Shown: one piece after another, positions 30,643-40,907 of the stretch | Numbering within the stretch: position 1 is the first letter of the stretch | How the letters are laid out: the number at the start of each line of letters is the position of its first letter | NCBI RefSeq assembly: GCF_024171725.1 | Contig: NZ_JAMTCG010000004.1 | Coordinates: forward strand, 310,001-374,000 | From: Williamsia serinedens | GTDB lineage: Bacteria > Actinomycetota > Actinomycetes > Mycobacteriales > Mycobacteriaceae | Direction of reading: 5' to 3' | Length of the DNA: 64,000 bases | Position numbers and translations under genes: made by a program | Notes under the pieces: generated by a model | Seen by the model: the letters and a program-made list of their open reading frames with translations, nothing else | Told to the model about the DNA's origin: nothing | Database searches by the model: none

Positions 30643-31725
30643 TCAGCGGATGCGGTCGCCGCCCACCGCGTCGAACCAGTAGGTCGCGTCGTCCTCGGGA
30701 ACGCGCAGGCCGACGGTGTCGCCGACCGCCACCGACCGCCGGTGATCGATCCGCACGACGACCTTCCCTCCCCGCGGTGCGACGGTCTCGTCGAGTGGGA
30801 CGCAGTGCACGAACTGCTCGGCACCGAGTTCCTCGACGAGGTCGATCCGGCAGTCGAGCGTGTCCCCGGACGGCGTCGTCAGCTCCCATGACTCGGGACG
30901 CACACCGACGGTCACCGTCGTCGACGACACCGCCGACGGCGCGCGCAGCGCGAGCCCGCCGAGATGGACCGTGCGGTCGAGGACGGTGAGGTCGTCGACG
31001 AGGTTCATCGCCGGCGAGCCCATGAACCCGGCCACGAAGGCGTTGTCCGGATCGAGGTAGAGCGTCCGGGGCGCGGCGACCTGCTGCAGCAGCCCGTCCC
31101 GGAGCACCGCGACGCGGTCCCCCATCGTCATCGCCTCGACCTGGTCGTGGGTGACGTACACGGTCGTGGTGCCCAGACGCCGTTGCAACGCGGCGATCTG
31201 GGCGCGGGTGCTCACGCGCAGTTTCGCGTCGAGGTTGCTCAGCGGCTCGTCCATGCAGAAGACCTTGGGGCGCCGCACGATCGCCCGGCCCATCGCGACG
31301 CGCTGTCGCTGACCGCCCGACAACGCCGACGGCTTGCGGCCCAGGACCTCGGTCAGCTCCAGCATCGACGCCGCCTCGTCGACCGCGGTCGCGGTGTCCG
31401 CCTTGCTCATCCCCGCGTTACGCAGCGCGAAGCCCATGTTCTCCGCGACGGTCATGTTCGGGTAGAGCGCGTAGTTCTGGAACACCATCGCGACGTCACG
31501 GGCCTTCGGTGCCCGTCCGCTGACGTCGACGTCGTCGATGAGGACGCGACCGGCCTGGATCGGCTCGAGTCCGGCGAGCATCCGCAGGCTGGTGGATTTG
31601 CCGCACCCCGACGGGCCCACGAGGACGAGGAACTCCCCGTCACCGATGGACAGCGACAGCTGGTCGACGGCGGGCCGCCCGGAACCGAAGTCGCGGGTGA
31701 CGGAGTCGAATTCGACGGACGCCAC
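30643..31725 (-). CDS. ugpC: ABC transporter ATPase, UgpC/MsmX type
   Basis: This 360-residue ATPase energises the UgpAE permease. Walker A GPSGCGKST (about 38-46), Q-loop, signature SGGQRQRVAMGRA, Walker B FCMDEPLSNLD and the H-loop THDQ are present. A C-terminal TOBE/OB region (about 240-360) is typical of carbohydrate and glycerophosphodiester importers. It lies 3 bp after ugpB. Confidence 0.9.
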   Translation of the reverse strand: MASVEFDSVTRDFGSGRPAVDQLSLSIGDGEFLVLVGPSGCGKSTSLRMLAGLEPIQAGRVLIDDVDVSGRAPKARDVAMVFQNYALYPNMTVAENMGFALRNAGMSKADTATAVDEAASMLELTEVLGRKPSALSGGQRQRVAMGRAIVRRPKVFCMDEPLSNLDAKLRVSTRAQIAALQRRLGTTTVYVTHDQVEAMTMGDRVAVLRDGLLQQVAAPRTLYLDPDNAFVAGFMGSPAMNLVDDLTVLDRTVHLGGLALRAPSAVSSTTVTVGVRPESWELTTPSGDTLDCRIDLVEELGAEQFVHCVPLDETVAPRGGKVVVRIDHRRSVAVGDTVGLRVPEDDATYWFDAVGGDRIR

Positions 31726-31728
31726 GGC

Positions 31729-33042
31729 TTACTTCGGAAGCTTCGGCGTGATCTGCCGGTCGATGATCTGCTGGATCTGCGACTGGACCGACGCCATCGT
31801 GGAGTCCACGTCGGCGTTGCGCAGACCGATCTGCTCGAAGCCGGTTCCGATGATCTTGTCGCCGCCGGGCACGAACACACGGGCGTAGTCCTGAGACGTC
31901 GTCTTGGGGAGCTGGTTCACCGCGGTGGCGAAGTTCGGGTTCTTCGCGAGGAACTGCTCGGTCGACGCCGACGTCAGCGCCGACTTGCGCACCGGCATGT
32001 AGCCGACCTTCTGCGAGAAGTAGGTGGTGTTGTCGGTGTTCGTGATGAAGTCGATGAACTTCAGCGCATTGACCTTGCGCTCGTCGCTGATCTTCGCCGG
32101 GATCGCCAGACCCGTTCCGCCGGTGACACATCCGGGCCCGTTCGGCGCGGGCAGGAACGCCGTGCCGACGTCGAACTTGGCGTTCTTCGCGATACCCGAG
32201 AGGTCCCCGGTGGACGCGATGGTCGAGGCGATGATCCCGGCGCCGAAGTCGTTGGCGATGTCGTTGGAGATCGCCGCGTACTTCTTGTCGTGGATGGAGC
32301 TCCGCAGGTAGTTCGCGGCGGCGATGGTGCCCGGTTCGGTGAACTTCAGGTCGAACTGGTCGGAGTACCGGCCGCCGAACGTGCGCACCGGCCCCTGGAA
32401 CGTCCAGCCGAGGTAGTCGGTGGCGTTGCCCCAGCCGTGGGCGAGTTTGCCCGAGCCGACGACGTCCTGCAGGCGCGGACCCCACTCGTCGAACTCCTGC
32501 CAGCTCGTCGGCCCCCGGTCCGGCAGTCCGGCTTGCTGCCACACGGCCTTGTTGTAGTAGAAGAGCGGGGTCGACCGTGCGTACGGCAGTGCCCAGTGCT
32601 TGTTGTTCCAGGCGTAGTCGGCGTAGAGCGAGTCGACGTAGTCCGAGGTGTTCACCGACGCCTTGCCGAAGAGGTCGTCGAGCGGTGCGATCGCACCGAT
32701 GAGCGCGAAGTTGAACCACCAGACGTCGGAGAGCATCACGACGTCGGGCAGGGCACCACCCGACAGAGCCGCGTTGAACTTCTGTGCCACCTCCTCGTAG
32801 TTCTTGCCGCCGTCGACGAGCTGGACCGTCAGCGAGGGGTTCGCCTGCTGGAAGCGGGTGATCAGGTCCTTCTCGACGTCGGTCGACTTGCCGGGGTGGC
32901 TCGACCACCACGTGATGGTGTTCGAGTTCCCTCCGCCCGACCCACTCCCGGAGTTGCCGGACCCGACGCAGGCGGTGAGGACGGCACCCGCGGCGGCGGT
33001 GACGCCTGCGGCGAGGAAGCCGCGACGGCTCAGTTCGACCAT
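31729..33042 (-). CDS. ugpB: Substrate-binding lipoprotein UgpB-like
   Basis: This 437-residue extracytoplasmic binding protein has a twin-arginine signal (SRRGFLAAG) ending in the lipobox LTAC (Cys25), followed by a Ser/Gly spacer. The type-1 extracellular solute-binding fold has the UgpB-like start TITWWSSHPGK. In M. tuberculosis UgpB binds glycerophosphocholine and related glycerophosphodiesters. The gene order ugpA-ugpE-ugpB-ugpC equals Rv2835c-Rv2832c. The ligand is inferred from family and order. Confidence 0.88.
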   Translation of the reverse strand: MVELSRRGFLAAGVTAAAGAVLTACVGSGNSGSGSGGGNSNTITWWSSHPGKSTDVEKDLITRFQQANPSLTVQLVDGGKNYEEVAQKFNAALSGGALPDVVMLSDVWWFNFALIGAIAPLDDLFGKASVNTSDYVDSLYADYAWNNKHWALPYARSTPLFYYNKAVWQQAGLPDRGPTSWQEFDEWGPRLQDVVGSGKLAHGWGNATDYLGWTFQGPVRTFGGRYSDQFDLKFTEPGTIAAANYLRSSIHDKKYAAISNDIANDFGAGIIASTIASTGDLSGIAKNAKFDVGTAFLPAPNGPGCVTGGTGLAIPAKISDERKVNALKFIDFITNTDNTTYFSQKVGYMPVRKSALTSASTEQFLAKNPNFATAVNQLPKTTSQDYARVFVPGGDKIIGTGFEQIGLRNADVDSTMASVQSQIQQIIDRQITPKLPK

Positions 33043-33091
33043 GGCTGTGACTCTTTCTGTTCGAGCGGGGTGTGGCGGTGCGCCGGAGTCG

Positions 33092-33919
33092 TCATCCCTT
33101 GACGGCGCCGGAGGTGAGGCCGCGGATCATCTGGCGCTGCAGCACCAGGAACACGGCGAGGACGGGGATCATCGCGAGGACCGTCGCGGCCATCACGGGA
33201 CCCCAGTTGGTGAGACCGTCGCTGTTCTGCAGCTTGGTCAGACCGACGGGCAGGGTCGCGACCGAGGAGTCGTCGGCCATGAGGAACGGCCAGAGGTACT
33301 CGTTCCACTCGTTGACGATGGTGATGACGGCGAAGGCGACCATCGTCGGCCCCGAGAGCGGCAGGATGATCCGCCACAGCAGCCGCAGGTGCCCGGCTCC
33401 GTCCATCCGCGCGGCCTCGATGATCTCCGCCGGGATGGACAGGAAGTGGTTGCGCATCAGGAACGTGCCGAACGCGACGCCGGCGAGCGGGACGATGATG
33501 CCCAGCAACGTGTTCCGGTACCCGAGCTGCGCGACGAGCGAGTAGTTGACGATGACGGTGATCTGGTTCGGCACCATCAGCGCGGCGATGACGACGACGA
33601 AGATCAGCCGCTTGAACGGGAAGTGCAGGAACACCAGCCCGTACGCCGACGCGATGCCCAGGACGAACTTGATGACCGCCAGCGCGCCGGTGACGATCAG
33701 CGAGTTGGTGAGGAACCGCCAGAACGGGACCGACGTCGTCGCGTCGGAGTAGTTCGACGCCGCCAACACCCGCGGCCACCAGATCGCCGGCTGGACGTAG
33801 ATGTCGCCGCGCTCCTTGAACGAGGTGAGCACCACCCACGCCAACGGCACCGCGATGGCCAGGACGACGAGCACCATCGCGACGTATCCGGCGAGTTGCC
33901 CTGCACGCGTGCGGGTCAC
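33092..33919 (-). CDS. ugpE: ABC permease UgpE-like
   Basis: This 275-residue inner-membrane permease has six helices and the EAA loop EIIEAARMDGAGHLRLLWRIILPLSGP (about 170-196), which contacts UgpC. The GTG at 33919 overlaps the ugpA stop by 4 bp (GTGA). It is the second permease of the glycerophosphodiester or sugar importer. Confidence 0.9.
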   Translation of the reverse strand: MTRTRAGQLAGYVAMVLVVLAIAVPLAWVVLTSFKERGDIYVQPAIWWPRVLAASNYSDATTSVPFWRFLTNSLIVTGALAVIKFVLGIASAYGLVFLHFPFKRLIFVVVIAALMVPNQITVIVNYSLVAQLGYRNTLLGIIVPLAGVAFGTFLMRNHFLSIPAEIIEAARMDGAGHLRLLWRIILPLSGPTMVAFAVITIVNEWNEYLWPFLMADDSSVATLPVGLTKLQNSDGLTNWGPVMAATVLAMIPVLAVFLVLQRQMIRGLTSGAVKG

Positions 33920-34848
33920 GAGACCCGCCCACGATCCATGATCCGCACCTGCGCGACCGTGACGAGCAGGAGCACGACGAACATGACTGTCGCGACGGTC
34001 GCCCCGTACCCGGCTCGGAAGTTGACGAACGACTCCTCGTAGACCTGGTAGACCATCGTCGTCGTGCCGGTGCCCAGCGGGCCTCCGCGGGTCATCACGT
34101 TGATGATGTCGAACACCTGCAGCGAGTTGAGCATCACGGTGATCGACAGGAAGTACGTCGTCGGGCGCAGCTGCGGGAGCAGGACGCGCCGGAAGTACGT
34201 CCACGACGACGCACCGTCGATCGCGGCGGCCTCGGCGAGGTCCTCCCGTCGACCCTGCAGCGCGGCGAGGTAGATGACGAAGGCGTACCCGACGTTCTTC
34301 CACAGGTAGGTCACCGTGATCATGAACAGCGCCCAGTGCGGGTCCTGGTAGAAGTCCGGCGGCAGTCCGAGCCCGAACCGGTGCATGAGGTCGCGGATGA
34401 GACCGAAGTTGGGGTCGAAGACGAACTGGAACGCGATGCCGATCGCGGCGCCGGAGATGACGAACGGCGCGAACACCACCGACCGCACCAGGTTCCGGCC
34501 ACGCAGCTTCCGGTCGAGCAGGAGCGCGAGCGCCAGCCCGATGACCATCGATCCGAGAACCGCTGCGACGGTGAAGATCACCGTGTTGGCGACGATGGTG
34601 CGGGTGTCGTCGCGGGTGAACCACTCGACGTAGTTGTCGAACCCGAGGAAGCGGATGGTGTCCGAGGAGATGTTCCAGTCGTAGAACGACAGGCGGATGT
34701 TCTCGATCAGCGGGCGGTAGGTGAAGACGCCCAGCAACACCAGGTTCGGGCCGACGATGACGAGGAACAGGGCCCAGTCACGCCACGGGCGGTTCCACAG
34801 CGACCCGCCTCCGGACCGCGGCAGGGTCCGTTCGGTGTCTGCGGGCAC
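33916..34848 (-). CDS. ugpA: ABC permease UgpA-like
   Basis: This 310-residue permease has about six helices, the N-terminal pattern LFLVIVGPNLVLLGVFTYRPL and the EAA loop DLAEAAAIDGASSWTYFRRVLLPQL (about 212-236). It is the first gene of the four-gene ugp operon, 78 bp downstream of map. The GTG start has a weak Shine-Dalgarno (GAG). Confidence 0.9.
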   Translation of the reverse strand: MPADTERTLPRSGGGSLWNRPWRDWALFLVIVGPNLVLLGVFTYRPLIENIRLSFYDWNISSDTIRFLGFDNYVEWFTRDDTRTIVANTVIFTVAAVLGSMVIGLALALLLDRKLRGRNLVRSVVFAPFVISGAAIGIAFQFVFDPNFGLIRDLMHRFGLGLPPDFYQDPHWALFMITVTYLWKNVGYAFVIYLAALQGRREDLAEAAAIDGASSWTYFRRVLLPQLRPTTYFLSITVMLNSLQVFDIINVMTRGGPLGTGTTTMVYQVYEESFVNFRAGYGATVATVMFVVLLLVTVAQVRIMDRGRVS

Positions 34849-34926
34849 CTCGGCACTGTCGACGGGCCGGGAGAACGGATCATGACGACCGCTCCGACGT
34901 CAGGTGAACAGTGGCCGACGCGCGGC

Positions 34927-35721
34927 TCAGGACGGACGAACGGTGAGGATGCGCGGGCCGTCCTCGGTCACCGCGACGGTGTGCTCCCAGTGGGCGGCGC
35001 GGGAGCCGTCGTCGGTGGTGATCGTCCAGTCGTCGGCCTCGACCGACGTCTCGGTGGTGCCGAGGGTCAGCATCGGCTCGATGGCCAGCGTGCTGCCCAC
35101 GACGAGACGCGGGCCGCGACCGGGCTTGCCCTCGTTCGGCAGGAACGGGTCCATGTGCATCTGACGCCCGATGCCGTGTCCGCCGTAGCCGGACACGATG
35201 CCGAACGACCGGCCGTAGCGCTGTTCCGCCGCGCGGGTCTCGGCCTCGATCGCGTGCGAGACGTCGGTGAGGCGGTTGTCGGGCAGCATGGCGGCGATGC
35301 CCGCCTCCATGGATTCCCGTGTGGCGGCGGACAACTCGGCGTCCGCCGCGGACAGCTCCCCCACCCCGAACGTCCAGGCGGAGTCGCCGTGCCAGCCGTC
35401 GAGGATCGCGCCGCAGTCGATCGAGACGAGATCCCCCTCGGCGAGGACGACGTCGGCCGACGGGATGCCGTGCACGACGACGTCGTTGACGGAGCTGCAG
35501 ATGGAACCGGGGAACCCGTGGTAGCCCTTGAACGACGGCACCGCACCCGCTCCGCGGATCACCGACTCGGCGACCTCGTCGAGTTCGAGGGTGCTGACGC
35601 CCGCCTTCGCGGCGTCGCGCACGGCGACCAGGGCCGCGCCGACCACCGCGCCCGCCGCCGCCATGGCGTCGAGTTCGCCGGCGGTTCGGAACGGCACGGT
35701 CTTCGTGCGACGCAGACCCAT
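34927..35721 (-). CDS. map: Methionine aminopeptidase, type I
   Basis: This 264-residue metalloprotease removes N-terminal Met from nascent proteins. The metal ligands occur in [20 protein letters not shown] (two Asp), GYGGHGIG (His), and the Glu residues of AIEPML and HWEHTVAV. The length is that of the short MapA form. It lies 4 bp after adk in the ancestral secY-adk-map order. Confidence 0.97.
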   Translation of the reverse strand: MGLRRTKTVPFRTAGELDAMAAAGAVVGAALVAVRDAAKAGVSTLELDEVAESVIRGAGAVPSFKGYHGFPGSICSSVNDVVVHGIPSADVVLAEGDLVSIDCGAILDGWHGDSAWTFGVGELSAADAELSAATRESMEAGIAAMLPDNRLTDVSHAIEAETRAAEQRYGRSFGIVSGYGGHGIGRQMHMDPFLPNEGKPGRGPRLVVGSTLAIEPMLTLGTTETSVEADDWTITTDDGSRAAHWEHTVAVTEDGPRILTVRPS

Positions 35722-35725
35722 CAGG

Positions 35726-36271
35726 TCAGACGTTCAGGGCGCGCAGGACCCGCTGGTGCACCTCGCCGACGTCGCCGACGGCGTCGACGACGGTGACCTG
35801 GTCGCCGTAGTACTCGAGCAGCGGGGAGGTCTCCTTGACGTAGACCTGCATCCGGTTGCGGATGACGTCCTCGGTGTCGTCGGCGCGACCGCGGGCGAGC
35901 ATCCGCTCGACCACGACGTCCTCGTCGACGACGAACGACAGCACGGCGTCGAGCGAGGTGCCGAGCTCGGCGAGGATCTCGGTCAGCGCATCGGCCTGCT
36001 CGGTCGACCGCGGGAACCCGTCGAGGATGAACCCGTTGGTGGCGTCGGGTTCCTGCACACGCGCCTTCACCATGTCCACGGTGATCTGCGACGGCACGAG
36101 GTCGCCCGCGTCGAGGTACTTCTTGGCCTCGAGCCCGATGGACGTGCCCTCGGAGATGTTGGCGCGGAACAGGTCCCCGGTCGAGACGTGCGGGATGCCC
36201 AGGCTCTCGGACAGCATCTCCGCCTGTGTGCCCTTACCGGCTCCGGGCGGGCCGAGGATCACGAGTCTCAC
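35726..36271 (-). CDS. adk: Adenylate kinase
   Basis: This 181-residue kinase balances ATP, ADP and AMP. The P-loop [10 protein letters not shown] (7-16), the AMP-binding STGDLFR and DGFPRS motifs, and the short-lid form of actinobacteria are seen. The GTG at 36271 overlaps the secY stop by 4 bp (GTGA), and the 181-residue length equals the M. tuberculosis enzyme. Confidence 0.98.
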   Translation of the reverse strand: MRLVILGPPGAGKGTQAEMLSESLGIPHVSTGDLFRANISEGTSIGLEAKKYLDAGDLVPSQITVDMVKARVQEPDATNGFILDGFPRSTEQADALTEILAELGTSLDAVLSFVVDEDVVVERMLARGRADDTEDVIRNRMQVYVKETSPLLEYYGDQVTVVDAVGDVGEVHQRVLRALNV

Positions 36272-37593
36272 TTCAGGAACCCTTCGTATTTGCGCTGCAT
36301 GAGCTGGCTGTTGATCTGCTTCACGGTGTCCAGGCCGACGCCCACCATGATGAGCACCGCGGTGCCACCGAACGGCAGGTTCTGCACGCCACCGGAGTTG
36401 CCGATCTCGAGGAACAGGTTGGGCAGGACCGCGATCACGCCGAGGTAGATCGACCCCGGCAGGGTGATGCGGCTCAGCACGTAACCGAGGTGGTCGGCCG
36501 TGGGCTGGCCCGGACGGATGCCGGGGATGAACCCGCCGTACTTCTTCATCTCGTCGGCACGCTCGGCCGGGTTGAAGGTCACCGCCACGTAGAAGTACGT
36601 GAAGAAGATGATCATCAGGAAGTACACGGCGATGTAGACGCCATTGCTGGGGTCGACCAGGTACTGCTGGATGTACCGCTGCCACGCCGGCTGGTCGCCG
36701 GAGTTGCTCTGCGTCAGCTGAACGATCAGGTTCGGCAGGTACAGCAGTGACGAGGCGAAGATGACCGGGATGACGCCGGCCTGGTTGACCTTCAACGGCA
36801 GGTACGTCGAGGAGCCGCCGTACATCTTCCGGCCCACCATGCGTTTGGCGTACTGCACGGGTATCCGGCGCTGGCCCTGCTCGATGAACACGACGCCGGC
36901 GATGATGATCAGCGCCGCGACGATCACGAGGCCGAACACCAGGCCGCCGCGGGTGTCGAGGATCTGCTTGCCCTCGGCCGGGATGCGGGCGGCGATGCCG
37001 GCGAAGATCAGCAGCGACATGCCGTTGCCGATGCCGCGCTCGGTGATCAGCTCGCCGAACCACATGACGACGCAGGCACCGGCGGTCATGACGAGCACGA
37101 TGATGATGAGCCCGAAGATGGACTGGTCGCGCAGGATCTCGGTGCCGCGCGAGCAGTCGCGCAGCAGGTCACCGCGGTCGGCGAGGGCGACGATGCCGGT
37201 CGACTGGAGCAGTGCCAGCGCCACCGTGAGGTAGCGGGTGTACTGCGTCATCTTCGCCTGGCCGGACTGGCCCTCCTTGCGGAGCTGCTCGAACCGCGGG
37301 ATGACCACGGTCAGGAGCTGCACGATGATGCTCGCCGTGATGTACGGCATGATGCCGATCGCGAAGACCGACAGCTGCAGGAGCGCGCCGCCGGAGAACA
37401 GGTTGATCAGCGAGTAGATGCCGGCGGAGTTGCCGCTCGACACCTCGTTGATGCACCCGCGGACGACCTTGTAGTCGACACCCGGCGACGGGATCGTCGC
37501 GCCCAGTCGGTAGAGGACGAGAATCCCGATGACGAAGAGGATCTTCCGCCTCAGGTCCTGTGTCCGGATGGCCGAGACAACGGACGATCGCAC
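36268..37593 (-). CDS. secY: Preprotein translocase subunit SecY
   Basis: This 441-residue protein with ten membrane helices forms the Sec channel. Signatures include [26 protein letters not shown] split over the first helix, the plug region [23 protein letters not shown], and the C5 loop GIRPGQPT. The GTG at 37593 has AGGAGG 5 nt upstream, decisive over an earlier in-frame ATG at 37617. It is preceded by its own -10 box and a hairpin after rplO. Confidence 0.98.
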   Translation of the reverse strand: MRSSVVSAIRTQDLRRKILFVIGILVLYRLGATIPSPGVDYKVVRGCINEVSSGNSAGIYSLINLFSGGALLQLSVFAIGIMPYITASIIVQLLTVVIPRFEQLRKEGQSGQAKMTQYTRYLTVALALLQSTGIVALADRGDLLRDCSRGTEILRDQSIFGLIIIVLVMTAGACVVMWFGELITERGIGNGMSLLIFAGIAARIPAEGKQILDTRGGLVFGLVIVAALIIIAGVVFIEQGQRRIPVQYAKRMVGRKMYGGSSTYLPLKVNQAGVIPVIFASSLLYLPNLIVQLTQSNSGDQPAWQRYIQQYLVDPSNGVYIAVYFLMIIFFTYFYVAVTFNPAERADEMKKYGGFIPGIRPGQPTADHLGYVLSRITLPGSIYLGVIAVLPNLFLEIGNSGGVQNLPFGGTAVLIMVGVGLDTVKQINSQLMQRKYEGFLK

Positions 37594-37659
37594 TAATTCC
37601 TCCTGCCCAACGAACACGCCCCCCAGCGGCGTCGAGTCACCTGCCCGGGATGGTTCTGA

Positions 37660-37665
37660 ACTCTA
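37660..37665 (-). promoter_or_regulatory. -10 element for secY-adk-map
   Basis: TAGAGT on the minus strand lies about 66 nt upstream of the secY start, directly downstream of the rplO hairpin. No convincing -35 is found at 16-19 bp. It is a putative internal promoter. Confidence 0.4.
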
Positions 37666-37681
37666 ACAGTGGGTCCCGCGG

Positions 37682-37717
37682 GTCCCCGTCGAGCGCTTCT
37701 CGGCGCCCGACGGGGAC
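37682..37717 (-). terminator. Stem-loop after rplO
   Basis: GTCCCCGTCG (37682-37691) pairs perfectly with CGACGGGGAC (37708-37717) around a GC-rich 16-nt loop, 20 bp beyond the rplO stop. No U-tract. Confidence 0.6.
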
Positions 37718-37737
37718 TCCGACGGGTCCCCTGCGGG

Positions 37738-38178
37738 TCACACCAGCGTGGTGCTGCCGCCCGCGGCGGTGATCTTCTCCGTGGCCGAGGCCGAGAACTT
37801 GTTGGCCGAGACCTGGACGGCGACAGCGAGGTCACCGTCGCCGAGGACCTTCACCAGCTCGTTCTTGCGCACCGCACCCTTGGCGACGAGGTCGTCGACG
37901 CCGATGGTGCCGCCCTCGGGGAACAGGCGCGCGATGTCGCCCACGTTCACCACCTGGTACTCGGTGCGGAACTTGTTGTTGAAGCCCTTGAGCTTGGGCA
38001 GCCGCATGTGGATCGGCATCTGCCCGCCCTCGAAGGCGGCCGGCACGTTCTTGCGCGCCTTGGTGCCCTTGGTGCCGCGACCCGCGGTCTTGCCCTTGGA
38101 GCCCTCACCGCGGCCGACGCGCGTCTTGTCGGTCTTCGACCCGGGGGCGGGCCGGAGATGGTGCAGCTTGATGGTCAT
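37738..38178 (-). CDS. rplO: 50S ribosomal protein L15
   Basis: This 146-residue protein starts [30 protein letters not shown] (split family pattern) and has the conserved [19 protein letters not shown] overlaps the rpmD stop by 4 bp, giving coupled translation. Confidence 0.98.
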   Translation of the reverse strand: MTIKLHHLRPAPGSKTDKTRVGRGEGSKGKTAGRGTKGTKARKNVPAAFEGGQMPIHMRLPKLKGFNNKFRTEYQVVNVGDIARLFPEGGTIGVDDLVAKGAVRKNELVKVLGDGDLAVAVQVSANKFSASATEKITAAGGSTTLV

Positions 38179-38363
38179 GACTTCTCAACCTCTTCGACGG
38201 TGACGAGGTGACGGACCACGTTGATGAGACCGCGGTTCGCCGGGGTGTCCTCGCGCACGACGCTCTGGCGGATCTTGCGCAGACCCAGGGTGCGCAGGCT
38301 GTCGCGCTGATTGCTCTTGGTGCCGATCGTGCCCTTGATCTGGGTGATCTTCAGCTCTGCCAT
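38175..38363 (-). CDS. rpmD: 50S ribosomal protein L30
   Basis: This 62-residue protein ([19 protein letters not shown], then [20 protein letters not shown]) is the standard bacterial short form. It starts 1 bp after rpsE and overlaps rplO by 4 bp. Confidence 0.97.
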   Translation of the reverse strand: MAELKITQIKGTIGTKSNQRDSLRTLGLRKIRQSVVREDTPANRGLINVVRHLVTVEEVEKS

Positions 38364-38364
38364 G

Positions 38365-39027
38365 TCACACTCCCTGACCGGCTCGGGCCCGCAGCATGCC
38401 TGCCGGGGCGACGTCCTCGATCGGCAGACCGCGGCGGGCCGCGACCTCCTCGGGACGCTGCAGCATCTTCAGCGCCGCCACGGTGGCGTGGACGACGTTG
38501 ATCGCGTTGTCGGAGCCGAGGCTCTTGGCGAGGACGTCGGAGACGCCGGCGCACTCGAGCACGGCGCGTACCGCGCCACCGGCGATCACACCGGTACCGG
38601 GCGAGGCCGGACGCAGCATGACGACACCGGCCGCGGCCTCACCCTGGACGGGGTGGGTCACGGTGCTGCCGATCAGCGGCACGCGGAAGAAGTTCTTCCG
38701 GGCCTCCTCGACACCCTTCTGGATGGCCGCGGGGACCTCTTTGGCCTTGCCGTAGCCGACACCGACCATGCCCTGGCCGTCACCCACGACGACGAGCGCC
38801 GTGAACGAGAACCGACGGCCGCCCTTGACGACCTTCGAGACACGGTTGATGGCGACGACGCGCTCGAGCTGGTTGCGGTCGCTGTCGCGGCCGCCGCGGT
38901 TGTCGCGACGGTCGTTGCCGCCGCGTCCGCCGCCACGGCGGTCGTTGCCGCCGGCAGCGCCCGCGGGGGCGTTGGGGTCGTTGGTGGCGGGTCCGGTTCC
39001 GCCGTCACGCCGTTGACGTCCCGGCAT
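38365..39027 (-). CDS. rpsE: 30S ribosomal protein S5
   Basis: This 220-residue protein has an N-terminal Gly/Arg/Asp-rich extension (about 1-50) and the S5 RNA-binding domain from [22 protein letters not shown]. The second domain contains [16 protein letters not shown] at 39027 with AAGGACC upstream. The extension is typical of actinobacteria. Confidence 0.98.
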   Translation of the reverse strand: MPGRQRRDGGTGPATNDPNAPAGAAGGNDRRGGGRGGNDRRDNRGGRDSDRNQLERVVAINRVSKVVKGGRRFSFTALVVVGDGQGMVGVGYGKAKEVPAAIQKGVEEARKNFFRVPLIGSTVTHPVQGEAAAGVVMLRPASPGTGVIAGGAVRAVLECAGVSDVLAKSLGSDNAINVVHATVAALKMLQRPEEVAARRGLPIEDVAPAGMLRARAGQGV

Positions 39028-39076
39028 CAGATGGTCCTTCCGTGGATACGTGCAGTGGTGGTCGTGGGGGTGCTCA

Positions 39077-39472
39077 TCAGAACTGGAGCCCTCCCTCGCG
39101 GGCGGCGTCGGCGAGAGCCGCGATGCGCCCGTGGTAGTCGCGACCACCGCGGTCGAAGACCACGGCGTCGACGCCGGCGGCCTTGGCGCGGGCGGCGATC
39201 AGCTCGCCGACCTTGGCGCTCTGCGCCGACTTGTCGCCGCCGGACGCCCGCACGTCGGCCTCGATGGTGGAGGCGGCGGCGATGGTCTTGCCGGCGAGGT
39301 CGTCGACGAGCTGCACGTGGATGTGCCGCGACGAGCGCTTCACGACCAGGCGCGGCCGCTGCGGGGTGCCGCTGATCTTCTTGCGGAGGCGGAAGCGGCG
39401 ACGCGCCACGGACCGCCGACGGCGGGTGGAGACGTCCTTGCCCACCGGGGTGTGCTGCTTGGTGTCACTCAT
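39077..39472 (-). CDS. rplR: 50S ribosomal protein L18
   Basis: This 131-residue 5S-rRNA-binding protein has [19 protein letters not shown] and the C-terminal [28 protein letters not shown] pattern. It starts 1 bp after the rplF stop; 49 bp separate it from rpsE. Confidence 0.98.
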   Translation of the reverse strand: MSDTKQHTPVGKDVSTRRRRSVARRRFRLRKKISGTPQRPRLVVKRSSRHIHVQLVDDLAGKTIAAASTIEADVRASGGDKSAQSAKVGELIAARAKAAGVDAVVFDRGGRDYHGRIAALADAAREGGLQF

Positions 39473-39473
39473 G

Positions 39474-40010
39474 TCACTTACCCGTCTTTCCGACCTTGCG
39501 CCGGATCTGCTCGCCCTCGTAGCGGATGCCCTTGCCCTTGTAGGGGTCCGGGCGCCGGAGGCGGCGGATGTTGGCGGCGATCTGGCCGACCTGCTGCTTG
39601 TCGATGCCCGAGACCGAGAACTTCGTCGGCGACTCGACCGCGAAGGTGATGCCCTCGGGCGCGGTGATGGGCACCGGGTGGCTGTAGCCGAGCGCGAACT
39701 CGAGGTCGCGGCCCTTCAGCTGCACGCGGTAGCCGACGCCGAAGATCTCCATCTTCGTCGTGTAGCCCTGCGTCACACCGACGACCAGGTTGTTGATGAG
39801 CGAGCGGCTCAGGCCGTGCAGGGCCCGGCTACGACGCTCGTCGTCGGGGCGGGTGACGACGATGGCGCCGTCCTCGGTCGCCACGTCGATCGGCTCCGAG
39901 ACGGTCAGCGCGAGCTCACCCTTCGGACCCTTGACGCGGACGTCGCGGCCCTCGATCTTCACGTCCACTCCGGCCGGGATGGCGACCGGGTTCTTTCCAA
40001 TACGCGACAT
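39474..40010 (-). CDS. rplF: 50S ribosomal protein L6
   Basis: This 178-residue protein starts [21 protein letters not shown] and ends with the L6 signature [16 protein letters not shown]. Two repeated alpha/beta domains are present. It is 13 bp downstream of rpsH. Confidence 0.98.
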   Translation of the reverse strand: MSRIGKNPVAIPAGVDVKIEGRDVRVKGPKGELALTVSEPIDVATEDGAIVVTRPDDERRSRALHGLSRSLINNLVVGVTQGYTTKMEIFGVGYRVQLKGRDLEFALGYSHPVPITAPEGITFAVESPTKFSVSGIDKQQVGQIAANIRRLRRPDPYKGKGIRYEGEQIRRKVGKTGK

Positions 40011-40023
40011 GTCTATCGGCCCC

Positions 40024-40422
40024 TTACCAGACGTAGGCGAGGACTTCGCCGCCCACGCCCTGGTTGGCTGCCTGGCGGTCGGTCAGCAGGCCGGAGGACG
40101 TGGAGATGATGGCCACGCCCAGGCCGCCGAGCACCTTCGGCAGGTTGGTGGACTTCGCGTACACCCGGAGGCCGGGCTTGGAGACGCGCCGCAGACCGGC
40201 GATGCTCCGCTCACGGCTCGGGCCGTACTTGAGGGTGACGACGAGGTTCTTGCCGACCTCCGCATCCTCGGTGCGGTAGTCGGTGATGTAGCCCTCGCGC
40301 TTGAGGATCTCGGCGATGTTCACCTTGATCTTCGACGACGGCAGGGTCACCTCGTCGTGGAACGCCGAGTTGGCGTTGCGCAGACGCGTCAAGAAGTCTG
40401 CGATCGGATCAGTCATGGTCAT
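40024..40422 (-). CDS. rpsH: 30S ribosomal protein S8
   Basis: This 132-residue protein ([18 protein letters not shown] to GGEVLAYVW) binds the central domain of 16S rRNA. In other bacteria it represses the spc operon. The 132-residue start equals that of M. tuberculosis. In the ancestral operon rpsH directly follows rpsN; here 8 kb of other genes intervene, and rpsH leads its own transcription unit. Confidence 0.98.
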   Translation of the reverse strand: MTMTDPIADFLTRLRNANSAFHDEVTLPSSKIKVNIAEILKREGYITDYRTEDAEVGKNLVVTLKYGPSRERSIAGLRRVSKPGLRVYAKSTNLPKVLGGLGVAIISTSSGLLTDRQAANQGVGGEVLAYVW

Positions 40423-40706
40423 GAGTGACCGTCAACCTTTCTCGTGGCGGTTCCCATGCAGCACGCTCGCGCCGGTTCCGCCGATGTCGTGCGACATCAG
40501 CGGCCTGTCCCGTGACGTGGTGGGCCTTCCACGAAGTCGGATTCGTGTTCCGCACCGACAGGCGTGCCGGTGCGGGGCCGTACTCCAGCGGTGCTCGCGC
40601 AGCCGCCGGCATCTGCGGCCGTCAGGCCGAGAAGAGGGTCGTCCCCCGGATCCGGACACCCTGCCGTGCGCACGGCACGACGAGCCCCGGTTCGGGCAAC
40701 CGCTCA

Positions 40707-40735
40707 AGTGTAGAGAAACCCGCGCGTGCGACCAA
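40707..40735 (-). promoter_or_regulatory. Promoter of the rpsH-rplO unit
   Basis: On the minus strand TTGGTC (40735-40730), a 17-bp spacer and TACACT (40712-40707) make a near-ideal SigA-type promoter, followed by TGAGCGGTTGCC. It predicts a leader of about 280 nt. The interval 40423-40706 contains no gene. Confidence 0.7.
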
Positions 40736-40766
40736 ATCAGCCGTGGTCAGGGGCGCAGGAGGCGTC

Positions 40767-40898
40767 TCAGACGCCGAGGGGATGGACGACGAGCCCGTAG
40801 ACGTACGCGATCGGCTGCAGCACGGCCGTCGTCAGCAGGTCCGTCGGGTGGTGCGCCATGTAGTCGACAAGAACCCCCAGCAGCGCATCTGTCCCCAT
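40767..40898 (-). CDS. Possible 43-residue small protein
   Basis: This short frame starts MGTDALLGVLVDYMAHHPTD and has about 88% G/C at third codon positions, like real genes here. It begins 9 bp after the EthD-like gene on the same strand. It could be a membrane-associated peptide with one hydrophobic segment (LLTTAVLQPIAYVYGLVV). The upstream Shine-Dalgarno is weak. No homologue is recognised; it may be chance. Confidence 0.35.
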   Translation of the reverse strand: MGTDALLGVLVDYMAHHPTDLLTTAVLQPIAYVYGLVVHPLGV

Positions 40899-40907
40899 GG
40901 GTCGACG

